Shown: positions 9,313-19,128, counted from the stretch's first letter. The stretch is 64,000 nt of DNA from Corynebacterium sp. TAE3-ERU16 (GCF_019209935.1 NZ_JAHUTN010000002.1:124001-188000), one strand, 5' to 3'. Made by a program: numbers and translations. Notes: generated by a model from the letters alone, not told the origin.

Positions 9313-10818
9313 CTAGAACAGCCCCTCCGGGGTCTCGGGTGCGCGGGCCAGCACATCATCGGTCAGTTCGATGTTGAGCTGGTCGAGCTCGCCGGCGCCG
9401 AGGTCGTCGAGCCGCTGGACGACGTCGAGGAAGCGATCCTGCTCCTCGGCGGGGACCACGCCCTCGGCGAGGGTCCGGAACTTGTTGATGTACTGCTCGC
9501 GGGCGAAGGGGCGGGCGCCCAGCGGGTGGGCGTCGGCGATGGCGAGCTCGTCCGTGATGACGGTGCCGTCCTTCAGCGTGACCTCGGCACGGCAACCGAA
9601 GGCCTTCTCGTTGGGGTCCTCGGCGTGGTAGCGACGGGTCCACTCCGGGTCCTCCACGGTCGAGATCTTCCGCCACAGCTCGATGGTCTCCGGGCGGTGC
9701 GCACGCTCGGGCGCGTAGGAGCGCTCGTGGTGCCAGTCGCCGTCCTCGAGGGCCACGGCGAAGATGTACATGATCGAGTGGTCGAGGGTCTCACGGGAGG
9801 CGTCCGGGTCGAACTTCTGCGGATCGTTGGAGCCGGTGCCGATGACGTAGTGGGTGTGGTGTGAGGTGTGCAGCTCGATCTTCTCCACCCGGGTGAGGTC
9901 GCCGATCCGCTCCCGCATACGGCGGGCCAGGTCGATGGGCGCCTGGGACTGGTACTCGGCGGAGTGCTCCTTGGTGAAGGTGTCGAGGATGGCGCGCTTC
10001 TCCTCACCGGCGGTGGGCAGCGGGATGGTGTAGCTGGCCTCGGGGCCACCGAGCATCCAGGCGATGACGCCGTCCTCGCCTTCCCAGATCGGGGCGGGTG
10101 CGCCCTCCCCGCGCATGGCGCGGTCGACGGATTCGATGGCCATCTTTCCGGCGAACGCCGGGGCGAAGGCCTTCCAGGAGGAGATCAGGCCCTTGCGCGA
10201 CTGACGGGTCGCTGTGGTGGTGTGGAGCGCCTGGCCGATGGCCTGGTACACGGTCTCGTCATCGAGGTGCAGCAGGGTTCCGAGGCCCGCGGCGACGGAG
10301 GGGCCGAGATGAGCGACGTGGTCGATCTTGTGCTCGTGGAGGCACATGCCGCGGACGAGGTCGACCTGGATCTCGTAGCCGGTGGCGATGCCGCGGATCA
10401 GGTCATGGCCGGTGGAGCCACGGTGCTGGGCGACGGCGACGATCGGCGGGATGTTGTCGCCGGGGTGGGAGTACTCGGCGGCGAGGAAGGTGTCGTGGAA
10501 GTCGAGTTCGCGGACGGCGGTGCCGTTGGCCAGGGCGGCCCACTCGGCGGAGTAGGTGCCCGGCACACCGAAGACCCTGGCGCCCCCCTTGTTCGTGGGA
10601 TGGGCGGTGGCCTGCCTGCGGGCGACGCTGACGGGGCGGCGGAGGACGGAGGCGGCGGACACCGCGGCGTTGTCGATGATCCGGTTGATGATCATCTCCC
10701 GGGTGTCGTCCGGAACCTCCACCGGGTCGGTCGCCACTTCGGCGATCCGCTGTGCGAGGTGTTCACCGCGGGGGAACTCCTCCGCGGAACGGCGGGTGCG
10801 GACTTCGATGTTCTCCAT
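9313..10818 (-). CDS. prpD: 2-Methylcitrate dehydratase PrpD
   Basis: Dehydrates 2-methylcitrate to 2-methyl-cis-aconitate in the methylcitrate cycle. The 501-residue product is a MmgE/PrpD family protein; the recognisable stretches include [20 protein letters not shown] near residue 105-125, [14 protein letters not shown], and [23 protein letters not shown]. The ATG at 10818 has TTAGGACAG upstream; the frame is open further but would read through the regulatory region. It is first gene of the prpDB(C) operon and is divergent from prpR, with a promoter and PrpR-type operator between them. Confidence 0.95.
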   Translation of the reverse strand: MENIEVRTRRSAEEFPRGEHLAQRIAEVATDPVEVPDDTREMIINRIIDNAAVSAASVLRRPVSVARRQATAHPTNKGGARVFGVPGTYSAEWAALANGTAVRELDFHDTFLAAEYSHPGDNIPPIVAVAQHRGSTGHDLIRGIATGYEIQVDLVRGMCLHEHKIDHVAHLGPSVAAGLGTLLHLDDETVYQAIGQALHTTTATRQSRKGLISSWKAFAPAFAGKMAIESVDRAMRGEGAPAPIWEGEDGVIAWMLGGPEASYTIPLPTAGEEKRAILDTFTKEHSAEYQSQAPIDLARRMRERIGDLTRVEKIELHTSHHTHYVIGTGSNDPQKFDPDASRETLDHSIMYIFAVALEDGDWHHERSYAPERAHRPETIELWRKISTVEDPEWTRRYHAEDPNEKAFGCRAEVTLKDGTVITDELAIADAHPLGARPFAREQYINKFRTLAEGVVPAEEQDRFLDVVQRLDDLGAGELDQLNIELTDDVLARAPETPEGLF

Positions 10819-10921
10819 GTTCTGTCCTAACGGGGTCGGGGCCGGCGCGCTGCGGCGTCTCGGATGGTCAGTCACCGCCACACCCCCGTTAGGAGGTATG
10901 AAACGGATATCTTGTTGCCCG

Positions 10922-10949
10922 ACTATACAGTGGTCCACAACCCCTCCAA
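10922..10949 (-). promoter_or_regulatory. Probable prpD promoter
   Basis: On the minus strand TTGGAG (10944-10949) and TATAGT (10922-10927) are 16 nt apart, giving a transcript start near 10915 and a leader of about 97 nt. A half operator, TGCGGAAA (10952-10959), abuts the -35 box, a position suited to activation. Confidence 0.5.
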
Positions 10950-10988
10950 GCTGCGGAAACAGCATAATCCTGCGGTACGTAAACGGCC

Positions 10989-11009
10989 TTTCCGCAAAGT
11001 TTGCGGAAA
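10989..11009. promoter_or_regulatory. Perfect 21-bp palindrome, probable PrpR operator
   Basis: Arms TTTCCGCAAA (10989-10998) and TTTGCGGAAA (11000-11009) flank a central G. The core CAAAGTTTGC resembles the TTTGC/GCAAA boxes reported for RamB/PrpR-type regulators. A possible prpR -10 (CATAAT, 10963-10968) lies upstream, so binding here would be downstream of the prpR start (autorepression) while helping prpD. Confidence 0.65.
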
Positions 11010-11046
11010 CGTCAGGCCACAGCCGCCTTACCAGGAAGTGACACCC

Positions 11047-12486
11047 ATGGAGAAGATGTACGCGGGGGCACGGATCCGGACCCTGCGCCGGGCGGAAGGC
11101 CTCACCCAGACCGAGATGGCCAAACACATCGGCCTGTCCACCAGCTATCTCAACCAGCTGGAGAATGACGCGCGACCACTGACCATCACCGCCCTGATGG
11201 CCTTCGTCCGTGCCTTCAACGTCGACGCCTCATACTTCGCCCCGGACTCCAACTCGCGCATGGTCGCCGACCTGAAGGACATCCTGACGCTCACCGGGAC
11301 ATCCGGGGTGGACGATGCCGAGCTCGTCGAATTCGCCGAACGACACCCGGAGATCGCGCGGGGAATGCTGCGGCTCACACACCGCGGCACCGCCACCGGA
11401 ACGGCCGACCCAACCAGCCCCTCCCCCACCCCCGAATCGGTTCTGAAGGTACAATCCCCCCCCCTTTCCGGAGGAAGCACGTCCGCTTACGAGCACGTCC
11501 GCGACTTCTTCTACGCGCACCGCAACCACATCCCGGAGCTCGATGACCGTGCGGAGGAGTTCGCCGCGACACTGGGCCGCCCGGGGCTCCGACTCACGCG
11601 CCTGACCGCGCTGCTCGACGGGACACACGGAGTGACGGTTCGGTTCAACGCTCACGACCGCGGTGCGCGGCGCATCTTCGACGACAGTGCCCGGACCGTC
11701 CGGCTCCGGGCGGATCTCACGGAGGCCCAGCAGACCTTCGAGCTGGCCCTGCAACTCGCGTTCCTGGTGCACGGGGACCTCCTGACGCGGCTCGCGGATT
11801 CGCCTGAACTGCCCACCGCCGAATCCCGGGAACTGGGCCGTTTCGGCCTCGCCCAGTACTTCGCCGCGGCCGTCGTCATGCCGTACACGGAGTTCCTGGA
11901 GACCGCGCGCACCAGCGACCACGACATCGACCGTATCGCCGCCCACTTCGGGACCGGATTCGAGACGACCGCCCACCGGCTGTCCACCCTCCAGCGTCCG
12001 GGCAGGGAGGGTGTCCCCTTCTTCTTCGTCCGGACCGACCGGGCCGGGAACATCTCGAAGCGACAGTCGGCGACCGGTTTCCACTTCTCCCGCACGGGCG
12101 GTTCCTGCCCGTTGTGGGTGGTGCACCGGGCGTTCGAGAATCCGGGGCACATCGTCCGCCAGATCGCCTCCATGCCCGACGGCCGCACCTACCTGTGGAT
12201 CGCGCGCACCGTCCGCAGCCGGACGCGGGAGTACGGCGAGGTGCCGCGGGAATTCGCGATCGGGTTGGGCTGTGACCTGGATCAGGCCCACAAACTGGTC
12301 TATTCCCGGGGGCTGGAACTCAACCCGGACGCCGCGACCCCCATCGGTTCGGGGTGTCGGACCTGTCCGCGCGGGCACTGCCGGCAGCGGGCGTTCCCGG
12401 CGACGGGGCTCACCCTCGACATCGACGAGCGCTACTCCCCCGACGAGCCCTACCGCGCTTTCAGCCCCTCGTGCGAGAAACGCTGA
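11047..12486 (+). CDS. prpR: PrpR, acyl-CoA-type XRE regulator of propionate genes
   Basis: Transcription factor of the RamB/PrpR (short-chain fatty acyl regulator) family; homologues activate prpDBC in response to propionyl-CoA-related signals. The 479-residue protein starts with a Cro/C1-type helix-turn-helix ([24 protein letters not shown]), followed by a region related to IrrE/ImmA peptidase-like domains and the C-terminal acyl-CoA-binding domain. Four cysteines (354, 437, 440, 445; the last three in [10 protein letters not shown]) match the [4Fe-4S] ligands described for the mycobacterial PrpR. The ATG at 11047 has AGGAAG upstream. It is divergent from prpD across 228 bp holding the 21-bp palindrome. 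In the C. glutamicum order as I remember it the gene here is prpR, hence the name. Confidence 0.88.
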   Translation: MEKMYAGARIRTLRRAEGLTQTEMAKHIGLSTSYLNQLENDARPLTITALMAFVRAFNVDASYFAPDSNSRMVADLKDILTLTGTSGVDDAELVEFAERHPEIARGMLRLTHRGTATGTADPTSPSPTPESVLKVQSPPLSGGSTSAYEHVRDFFYAHRNHIPELDDRAEEFAATLGRPGLRLTRLTALLDGTHGVTVRFNAHDRGARRIFDDSARTVRLRADLTEAQQTFELALQLAFLVHGDLLTRLADSPELPTAESRELGRFGLAQYFAAAVVMPYTEFLETARTSDHDIDRIAAHFGTGFETTAHRLSTLQRPGREGVPFFFVRTDRAGNISKRQSATGFHFSRTGGSCPLWVVHRAFENPGHIVRQIASMPDGRTYLWIARTVRSRTREYGEVPREFAIGLGCDLDQAHKLVYSRGLELNPDAATPIGSGCRTCPRGHCRQRAFPATGLTLDIDERYSPDEPYRAFSPSCEKR

Positions 12487-12518
12487 AGGGGCGCCACCCG
12501 GTCACGGGCGCGCCCCTT
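12486..12518. terminator. Bidirectional terminator between prpR and lpdA-like gene
   Basis: AAGGGGCGC (12486-12494) pairs perfectly with GCGCCCCTT (12510-12518), loop 15 nt, in the 45-bp gap between two convergent genes. On the plus strand the stem ends in TT. Confidence 0.6.
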
Positions 12519-12531
12519 CCCGGGGTTCCGG

Positions 12532-13944
12532 TCAGCTCAGGTCGTCGTGGGCGACGAGCTGGCGGGCGGCCTCGGTGACGGAGCCCGACAGGGTCGGGTA
12601 GACGGAGAACGTGTTCGCCAGATCGTCCACGGTCAGGCGGTTGGTGACGGCGACCGCGATCGGCAGGATCAGCTCGGAGGCCGTCGGCGCGACGACGACA
12701 CCGCCGATGACGAGGCTGGAGTTCCTCCGGCAGAACAGCTTCACGAAGCCGTGGCGGAGGGAACGCATCTTGGCCCGCGGGTTCGTGGTCAACGGTAGGA
12801 CGATGGTCCGGGCGGTGACCTCACCGGACTCGATGTCGCTCTGGGTGTGTCCGACGGCGGCGATCTCCGGACGGGTGAACACGGCCGTGGCGACGGTCTT
12901 CAGCCTGATCGGGCTCACCCCCTCACCGAGGGCGTGGTACATCGCTACCCGACCCTGCATGGCCGCGACGGAAGCCAGCGGGAACAGGTCGGAGCAGTCG
13001 CCCGCGGCGTAGATTCCGGCGACCGACGTCCGGGAGACCCGGTCGACGATGATGTGTCCCGAAGGGGCCGTCTCCACGCCGACGGTCTCCAGGCCGAGGT
13101 TCTCCGTGTTGGGTACGGAACCGACGGTCATCAGGGCGTGGGAACCGAGGATCTCACGTCCGTCGGTCGTCCGGACGCAGACCCCGCCGTCGTCGGTCCG
13201 GGTCACGGACTCCACGCGGGCGTGCTTCTCGAGTGAGACCCCACGCTCGGCGAGCACGGTCTCGAGGACGTCGGCAGCGTCGGCGTCGTCGTGCGGGAGA
13301 ATCCGGTCCCGAGAGGCGACCATGGTCACCTTCACGCCGAGCTCCGCGAACGCGGAGACGAACTCGGCACCGGTGACACCGGAACCGACGACGATCAGGT
13401 GTTCCGGCATCTCGTCGATGTTGTAGACCTGCCGCCAGGTGAGGATCCGCTCCCCGTCGGGCTGCGCACCGGGCAGGATACGGGGTGAGGCTCCCGTGGC
13501 CAGGAGCACGAGATCGCATTCGATGACCTCGTCGTCACCGCCGTCATTCGGGGTGACCGCGATGTAGTGGGTGCTCTGCTTGGGCTTGTAGTCGTCGAAG
13601 CGGGCCCGTCCGTCGATCAGCCTCACACCTGCGGACTCCATCTGTGCGCGGACGTCCGCGGACTGCGCGGCCGCCAGGTTCCGCACGCGGTCATTGACCT
13701 CGTCGAGCTGGAGCAGAGTGGAGGTCTCGGTCCGTTCGAGCCCCATGTCGTCCGCGCGCCGGAGGTCGGTCTGGATGCCGGTGGCCGCGATGAAGGACTT
13801 GGAGGGGACACAGTCATGGATGACGGCGGATCCACCGAGCCCCTGGTCCTCGATCAGGGTGATGTCGGCGCCGTACTTCGAGCCGGCTAGTGCGGCTTCG
13901 TAGCCGGCGGGGCCACCGCCGATGATCACGATTCGCTTGGACAC
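12532..13944 (-). CDS. lpdA: LpdA-like flavoprotein disulfide reductase family, probably an NAD(P)H:quinone reductase
   Basis: The 470-residue protein has the two-dinucleotide-domain layout of dihydrolipoamide dehydrogenases: FAD loop IIGGGPAGYEAAL at the N-terminus, NAD(P) loop VVGSGVTGAEF in the middle, GIYAAGDC before the C-terminal dimerisation domain. The redox-active centre is broken: the usual CxxxxC appears as SAVIHDCVPSK, with only the second cysteine, and the C-terminal HPTxSE base motif appears as YPTLSG. Mycobacterial LpdA (Rv3303c) shares this kind of loss and acts on quinones rather than lipoamide, so the same is inferred here. GTG start at 13944 with GGAGG upstream. A palindrome lies over its likely -10 box. 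Confidence 0.82.
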   Translation of the reverse strand: MSKRIVIIGGGPAGYEAALAGSKYGADITLIEDQGLGGSAVIHDCVPSKSFIAATGIQTDLRRADDMGLERTETSTLLQLDEVNDRVRNLAAAQSADVRAQMESAGVRLIDGRARFDDYKPKQSTHYIAVTPNDGGDDEVIECDLVLLATGASPRILPGAQPDGERILTWRQVYNIDEMPEHLIVVGSGVTGAEFVSAFAELGVKVTMVASRDRILPHDDADAADVLETVLAERGVSLEKHARVESVTRTDDGGVCVRTTDGREILGSHALMTVGSVPNTENLGLETVGVETAPSGHIIVDRVSRTSVAGIYAAGDCSDLFPLASVAAMQGRVAMYHALGEGVSPIRLKTVATAVFTRPEIAAVGHTQSDIESGEVTARTIVLPLTTNPRAKMRSLRHGFVKLFCRRNSSLVIGGVVVAPTASELILPIAVAVTNRLTVDDLANTFSVYPTLSGSVTEAARQLVAHDDLS

Positions 13945-14048
13945 AGATATCCTCCAGGTACGCGTCGGGTGCAGGTCAGTGCGTCAGTGTCGGGTCACAC
14001 CGCGGGGGCGGCGCAGCCGCCTTCCACGGACAGTGTGGGCTGTCCCAC

Positions 14049-14066
14049 GGTGCAGTCTAGTGCACC
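14049..14066 (-). promoter_or_regulatory. -10 box inside a palindrome, upstream of lpdA-like gene
   Basis: GGTGCA (14049-14054) and TGCACC (14061-14066) flank six bases. On the minus strand this contains TAGACT (14056-14061), a good -10 box, giving a leader of about 100 nt. The palindrome could be an operator. Confidence 0.35.
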
Positions 14067-14099
14067 GGTCACGCACGCGACCGCCGACCTGTCCCGGGG

Positions 14100-15317
14100 T
14101 CACCTGGTGGGCAGGAAACCGTCCGGTCCGACGGGCCGCTGCGCGTCCTTGTTCATCTCGCGGGAGTAGCCGTCGACGACGGCGCCGAACAGGCGCACAC
14201 CGACGCCGAGGCACCGTTCATCGACCACGAAATCCCCCTGGTGCAGGTCGAACTGGCGGCCGGTCCCGGACCAGCAGCCGAGCCGCGCCATCGAACCGGG
14301 GACATGTTCCAGGTACCAGGAGAAGTCCTCACCCCCGGAGGACTGCGGCGCCGCGACGATCGAGTGGGCGTCGATTCCGCGTGCGGCGTTGGCCATCAGG
14401 GCGGTGGCGACATCGTCGTTGATCACCGGTGGAACGCCCTTGGTGTAGACCACCTCGTGGCTGCAACCTGTCGGCGCGATGACCTGACCGATGAGTTCGG
14501 TGATGAGCGGCTCGGCCGCACGCCACACCCCGATGTCCGCGGTCCGGAGGGTACCCGAGACCCGCCCGTTCTCGGGGATCGCGTTCGCCGCGTAGCCGGC
14601 GTTGATCGAACCGAAGACGAGGACCGTCCCGGTCCGCGGATCGACCCTGCGGCTGAGGAGCGCGGGAAGCTGTGTCACGACACTGGACAGGGCGTAGACG
14701 ACGTCCGAGGTCATCTGCGGACGGGATGTGTGCCCACCGGGCCCGTTGACCTTGACCTCGAGGATGTCCGCGGCCGAGGTGATCGCGCCGGTACGCAGTC
14801 CGATCTTCCCGGTGCGGAGTTTCGGCTCGACGTGGACGGCGAAGATCGAGGCGACGTCCTCGAGGCCGCCCCACGAGATGACGTCCGGGGCACCTCCGTC
14901 CATGACCTCCTCAGCGGGCTGGAAGATGATCCGCACGCCGTGGTCGAGGTCGGCCGCGTGCAGGGCGCAGGCCGCGCCCATCACGATCGCCGTGTGGACG
15001 TCGTGGCCGCACGCGTGCATGACCCCGGGGGTCCGCGAGCTGAAATCCACGACCGCCTTCTCCTCGATGGGGAGGGCGTCGATGTCCGCCCTCAGCGCGA
15101 TCCGGTGCCCGGTGTCCGGCCCGAGGTCGACCATCAGGCCAGTTCCCGGGAAGAGCTTCGGCTCCATGCCGTACCCCGACAGTGTGTCCGCGATCCAGGC
15201 GGTGGTGTCGTACTCCATGTGGCTCAGCTCGGGATGGGTGTGCAGGTGCCGTCGCCACCGGATCAGCTCATCGGTGTGCTCAGCCAGCCAACCGTCGACC
15301 TGTGCCCGGATGCTCAT
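14100..15317 (-). CDS. M20D family amidohydrolase (AmiA/HipO-like)
   Basis: Predicted cytoplasmic zinc amidohydrolase or carboxypeptidase that splits N-acyl amino acids or related amides. The 405-residue chain shows the M20 signature: RRHLHTHPEL near the N-terminus, ALRADIDALPI, the metal-binding MHACGHDVHTAIVMGAA, the catalytic QPAEE, a lid domain around NGPGGHTSRP, and the last ligand SGGEDFSWYL. Substrate cannot be told from sequence; homologues are annotated as hippurate, IAA-amino acid or aminobenzoyl-glutamate hydrolases. ATG 15317 has GAGAGGATC upstream, and the minus strand has a CATAAT -10-like box near 15345. Confidence 0.9.
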   Translation of the reverse strand: MSIRAQVDGWLAEHTDELIRWRRHLHTHPELSHMEYDTTAWIADTLSGYGMEPKLFPGTGLMVDLGPDTGHRIALRADIDALPIEEKAVVDFSSRTPGVMHACGHDVHTAIVMGAACALHAADLDHGVRIIFQPAEEVMDGGAPDVISWGGLEDVASIFAVHVEPKLRTGKIGLRTGAITSAADILEVKVNGPGGHTSRPQMTSDVVYALSSVVTQLPALLSRRVDPRTGTVLVFGSINAGYAANAIPENGRVSGTLRTADIGVWRAAEPLITELIGQVIAPTGCSHEVVYTKGVPPVINDDVATALMANAARGIDAHSIVAAPQSSGGEDFSWYLEHVPGSMARLGCWSGTGRQFDLHQGDFVVDERCLGVGVRLFGAVVDGYSREMNKDAQRPVGPDGFLPTR

Positions 15318-15557
15318 CTGATCCTCTCACGCTGTGGGTGTTGATTATGTGTCTGCACTGAACCGTGGGAACGCCCCACGCATCGGCGCCTCCGTTGCGG
15401 CGGAGACGAGCCACCGGATGCGGTGGGCCTGGCCAACGGTCCTGAGTTGATTCTATATTTGACGCATGATCCGGCCCGCACCGCCCCGTCCCCCCGCCCC
15501 TGAACACCGGACCGGGCCACGTCCGGGGGCGCCACTCCGATCCGACCGGAGCGTGTG

Positions 15558-17171
15558 ATGCACACCCGTCACCTGTCCTTCGGGACAGCCGGCCTCCGTG
15601 CACCGGTGGGACCCGCACGCGGTCAGATGAATGTCACGCAGGTGACCCGGGCCACCGCCGGACTGGCCGCATGGCTCGCCCGGAACGCCGCCACAGCGTC
15701 GCCGGCGTCAAACCGGATTCCCGTCGAACAGATCTCCGATGAGGATCCGCGGGGCTTCGGTTTGTCCATCTACGGGGAGAACGGTCCGCTCCGGGTCGCG
15801 GTGGGATATGACGCCCGCTACGGATCCCACACCTTCGCCACCACCGCCGCGGAGGTGTTCGCCGGGGCGGGCTTCGAGGTGACGCTGCTGCCCACCCCGA
15901 CACCGACCCCGGTGCTCCCCTGGCTGGTCCGCTACCGGGGACTGGACGCGGGCGTCCAGATCACCGCCTCCCACAATCCCGCGGCCGACAACGGCTACAA
16001 GGTGTACGGGCCGGACGGCTCCGAGATCGACGTCGCCACCGAGAAGGATGTCGAGGCCGCGATCAGGGCAGTCGAGGACCCGCTCTCGGTTCCCCGGGTC
16101 GCGGTACGCCCCGCGGGGAACCAGCTGCGCCGGTACCTCGACCAGGTCGTGGCCGAGATCAACCCCGATGAGAACGACAGGCTCCGGGTGAACAACGAAC
16201 GGGCCGCGCTGACTGTCGTCTACACCGCTCTCCACGGGGTCGGGGGTCGCCCGCTGGCCCAGGCTCTCGGTGCGGCCGGTTTCGCACGCACGATCCCGGT
16301 CATCGCGCAGCAGCACCCGGATCCGACATTCCCGACCGTGAGCTTCCCGGATCCGGAGCAGCCGGACGCGGTCGCGCTTCTCCTCCGGCAGGCCTCGGAG
16401 ACGGACGCCGACCTGCTGATCGCGCTCGATCCGGACGCCGACCGTTGCGCTGTGGGATTCCGACTCCCGGACGGGACCCATCGCATGCTCAGGGGCGATG
16501 AACTGGGCCCGCTCCTGGCGACCCGGCTGCTGGCTCCGCATGACGGTGACGGCCCGCCGCCGGTGGTCGCCACGTCACTCGTCTCCTCGACACTGCTGCC
16601 GGACATCGCCGGTGAGCTCGGGTGGGACTGCGTGATAACCCCGACCGGCTTCAAGAATCTCATGCGAGCCGGTGACCGTAGACCGGGTCCCCTCATGTTC
16701 GCCTACGAGGAGGCGCACGGGACCTGCCCGGTGCCGCATCTCGTCGCGGACAAGGACGGGTTGGCCACCGCGCTCCATGCGTGTGCGTGGGCGGCCGAGC
16801 TCAAGGCCCGGGGCAGGACCCTCGGCGACGAGCTGGCTCGGCTGCACCGGCGCTTCGGGGCCCGTGCGGGCACCCAGATACACGTGCGGACGTCCGACCC
16901 GGAAGGCCTCGTGGATCAACTCCGCACCGATCCGCCGGAAACACTCGCCGGAATCGACGTCGACAGCACGGATCTCCCGGCTGAGCAGGGGGTCCTCATC
17001 AGCGGCCGGCACCGGGACGGAACATGTGTCCGGATGATCGGCCGGGTCTCCGGGACGGAGACCAAGACCAAGGTGTATCTGGAGGTGTCCCACTGCTCCG
17101 ACCCCCGCGGGGCCGAGGATCTCCTGGACCGGCTCCGGGCCGAGGTCGAGGAGCTGCTGCACGGGATCTGA
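15558..17171 (+). CDS. pmmB: Phosphoglucomutase/phosphomannomutase family protein
   Basis: Alpha-D-phosphohexomutase, moving phosphate between C1 and C6 of a hexose (or C1 and C5 of a pentose). The 537-residue protein has the four domains of the family: LSFGTAGLRAP at the N-terminus, the phosphoserine loop TASHNPAADNGYKVY, the magnesium loop DPDADRCAV, the sugar-binding YEEAHGTCPV, and the phosphate-binding RVSGTETKTKVY. The extended length and C-terminus fit the PmmB/PGM2-like group, which may act on phosphopentoses linked to nucleoside salvage; the neighbour upp (uracil salvage) makes that plausible. Start ATG 15558; a GTG three bases earlier is possible. Its stop lies 5 nt from that of convergent upp. 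Confidence 0.88.
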   Translation: MHTRHLSFGTAGLRAPVGPARGQMNVTQVTRATAGLAAWLARNAATASPASNRIPVEQISDEDPRGFGLSIYGENGPLRVAVGYDARYGSHTFATTAAEVFAGAGFEVTLLPTPTPTPVLPWLVRYRGLDAGVQITASHNPAADNGYKVYGPDGSEIDVATEKDVEAAIRAVEDPLSVPRVAVRPAGNQLRRYLDQVVAEINPDENDRLRVNNERAALTVVYTALHGVGGRPLAQALGAAGFARTIPVIAQQHPDPTFPTVSFPDPEQPDAVALLLRQASETDADLLIALDPDADRCAVGFRLPDGTHRMLRGDELGPLLATRLLAPHDGDGPPPVVATSLVSSTLLPDIAGELGWDCVITPTGFKNLMRAGDRRPGPLMFAYEEAHGTCPVPHLVADKDGLATALHACAWAAELKARGRTLGDELARLHRRFGARAGTQIHVRTSDPEGLVDQLRTDPPETLAGIDVDSTDLPAEQGVLISGRHRDGTCVRMIGRVSGTETKTKVYLEVSHCSDPRGAEDLLDRLRAEVEELLHGI

Positions 17172-17176
17172 ACGGT

Positions 17177-17812
17177 CTACAGGTGGATGTTGCGGGGACC
17201 GTAGAGGCGGTCGCCCGCATCCCCCAGGCCGGGAACGATGTAGGCGTCGGTGTTCAGCTCGGGATCGACGGTCGCGGTGACCAGCCGCACGGGGTATCCG
17301 GAGTCGGCCAGTGCATCGACGCCGGGCTGTGCGGACACCATGCAGACCGCTGTGATGTCCTTCGCCCCCCGGTCGCAGAGCAGTTTCAGCGAGTGGAGGA
17401 GGGATCCCCCGGTGGCGAGCATCGGATCGACGATGAACACCGTCTCATCGGACATGTCCTCCGGCAACGCCTCGAGGTAGGGCACCGGCTCATGGGTCTC
17501 CTCGTCGCGGGCGATCCCGATGAAGCCGACCTGTGCGTCGGGGATCATCGACAGTGCGGGGTCGACCATCCCCAGCCCCGCCCGGATCACGGGCACGATG
17601 ATGGGCGGCTTACGCAGCCGGGTTCCGGTGGCGGTGGCCACGGGGGTCTCGGTGTCGAAACGCTCCACATCCAGGTTGCGGGCCGCCTCGTAGATGAGCA
17701 TCGCCCCCAGGTCCCGCAGCGCCGCACGGAACACGGAGTTGTCGCTGCGTCGGTCGCGCATGATCGTCAGGCGGGCTGCAGCCAGAGGGTGGTCGACGAT
17801 TGTGATGTCCAT
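17177..17812 (-). CDS. upp: Uracil phosphoribosyltransferase
   Basis: Makes UMP from uracil and PRPP in pyrimidine salvage. The 211-residue product is the usual size; it contains the PRPP loop [36 protein letters not shown], and the uracil-binding C-terminus [15 protein letters not shown]. The ATG at 17812 lies 7 nt after TAGGAT on the minus strand, so the mRNA is probably leaderless; the frame stays open further upstream but with no conserved sequence. Confidence 0.96.
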   Translation of the reverse strand: MDITIVDHPLAAARLTIMRDRRSDNSVFRAALRDLGAMLIYEAARNLDVERFDTETPVATATGTRLRKPPIIVPVIRAGLGMVDPALSMIPDAQVGFIGIARDEETHEPVPYLEALPEDMSDETVFIVDPMLATGGSLLHSLKLLCDRGAKDITAVCMVSAQPGVDALADSGYPVRLVTATVDPELNTDAYIVPGLGDAGDRLYGPRNIHL

Positions 17813-17819
17813 GACCCCA

Positions 17820-17825
17820 ATCCTA
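17820..17825 (-). promoter_or_regulatory. -10 box of leaderless upp promoter
   Basis: TAGGAT on the minus strand, 7 nt before the upp ATG. Confidence 0.5.
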
Positions 17826-17881
17826 AGGCACCCCGACCACGGGAAGGGAACCTCTCCGACCCCTCCCCGGTCTGACGGTGC

Positions 17882-18166
17882 ATGAACACTCTCACTCTCG
17901 ATCCAGACCACGCCCGGGCCCTGGCCCGGGACCTGGTGCACTGCGCCGATGCCACCCCGACCGAGGAAGCCCCGGTTCCGGCTCCGACCCCGGGCACCTT
18001 CGACCTCATCCCCGCGTTCGCCGATGCGGCACGGAACCTGAACCGACGGCGGATCACACTGGCGGACCACGTCCGGGACCTCGCAACGATCCACGGCGGT
18101 CCCGGCGGGCACATCGACACCGTCGTCGATGCGGACACCGCGCTGGCGAGGGGGTGCGGAGCATGA
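17882..18166 (+). CDS. Small helical protein, possible type VII secretion-like partner
   Basis: A 94-residue protein with no signal peptide. It is largely predicted helical, in two segments (about 5-22 and 45-72) joined by a proline-rich turn ([13 protein letters not shown]), a shape like WXG100/ESX-type proteins, though no WXG motif is present. The stop overlaps the ATG of the NlpC/P60 gene (ATGA), so the pair is one translational unit. The role as a secretion or folding partner of that hydrolase is inferred from size, shape and coupling only. It is divergent from upp. Confidence 0.6.
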   Translation: MNTLTLDPDHARALARDLVHCADATPTEEAPVPAPTPGTFDLIPAFADAARNLNRRRITLADHVRDLATIHGGPGGHIDTVVDADTALARGCGA

Positions 18167-19071
18167 ATGCCCTGGCCCGGGCGACGGCCCCGTTCGCCGG
18201 GTTGCTCGACGGCCTGAACACGATCTCGTCTCTCCTCCCGCCGGAGATCCATCCCCCGGACACCTGTGTCACCGACGTGTCCTCGGCACCCGCTCTGGCC
18301 GGGATGTTCGGTACGGACGCCTCAGCACTCCTGGAAGCTGCGGAATCACTGACGGAGGACTTCGGCTCATTCCTACTGACCACCGGAAACGCGTTGGTGG
18401 TCCTCCGCTCCACCCGGGATGATCTCATCCTGATCGCCTCGACGGCCGTGAACGCCGCCCGACCGGTCCTGCCGCTCCTCTGCGCCCCGAATCCCGTCAC
18501 CGCCGCGGCCGCGGTCCTGCGGTTGGCGGCGATCGTGGCGGGGGCGGTGGCCGCCGCCACCGGGCGGATAGCGACGATGGAGATGGCCCTGCGTCCACTC
18601 GCGGCCAGGTTCCGCGAACTCGCGGTGACCGACACACGGCTGCCCCGACTCGTTCCCGCCGACGCAGCTCCGCATGCACCCGCTCCGGTGCCCCGTCCGA
18701 CGCTCTCCCCTCCCGAACCTTCAGGTCTGGACGCGGGGCGGCGGGCCGCGGATGCCGCCCGTGCGATGATCGGGACCCCGTACGTCTGGGGTGGTTCGGA
18801 ACCCGGCGGATTCGACTGCTCGGGCCTGACCAGGTGGGCCTGGGCCCAGGCCGGGGTCGAGCTGCCGCGTCTCGCGGAGCAGCAGACCGTCGGCCGACGG
18901 GTCAGCGCCGAGGAGCTCATCGCGGGTGATCTGGTGGTGTGGAACGGACACGTCGCGATGTACGTCGGTGACGGCGAGATCATCGAGGCGGGGAGCCCGG
19001 TGGGGATCTCCCCGCTACGCACCACCAACAACGGCATGGACTTCTACGGGTTCTGGCGCCCCACGGGGTAG
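18163..19071 (+). CDS. NlpC/P60 cell-wall hydrolase without signal peptide
   Basis: Predicted endopeptidase that cuts peptide stems of peptidoglycan. The C-terminal 110 residues form an NlpC/P60 domain: [16 protein letters not shown] with catalytic Cys219, then NGHVAMYVG with catalytic His263. The N-terminal 190 residues are alanine-rich and helical, with a hydrophobic stretch near 100-135 ([37 protein letters not shown], split here for reading) and then a proline-rich linker. No standard signal peptide is seen at the N-terminus, unlike most secreted hydrolases, so a non-Sec route such as a type VII-like system is a possibility. Coupled by ATGA overlap to the small gene before it. 302 aa. Confidence 0.85.
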   Translation: MNALARATAPFAGLLDGLNTISSLLPPEIHPPDTCVTDVSSAPALAGMFGTDASALLEAAESLTEDFGSFLLTTGNALVVLRSTRDDLILIASTAVNAARPVLPLLCAPNPVTAAAAVLRLAAIVAGAVAAATGRIATMEMALRPLAARFRELAVTDTRLPRLVPADAAPHAPAPVPRPTLSPPEPSGLDAGRRAADAARAMIGTPYVWGGSEPGGFDCSGLTRWAWAQAGVELPRLAEQQTVGRRVSAEELIAGDLVVWNGHVAMYVGDGEIIEAGSPVGISPLRTTNNGMDFYGFWRPTG

Positions 19072-19091
19072 ATCATTCACGGCACGGCAGG

Positions 19092-19120
19092 TGACGGCGC
19101 CGGAAACAGCACGCTAGAAT
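19092..19120 (+). promoter_or_regulatory. Promoter of the 19129 gene (leaderless)
   Basis: TGACGG (19092-19097) and TAGAAT (19115-19120) are 17 nt apart; the ATG follows 8 nt later. Confidence 0.55.
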
Positions 19121-19128
19121 CTGCACCC

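Noticed and set aside
10898..11041. 47-codon frame with a perfect AGGAGG before prpR, ending 5 nt before the prpR start
   Set aside because: The AGGAGG is only 1 nt from the ATG, too close to work, and the frame runs through the palindromic operator. A leader peptide is unlikely.
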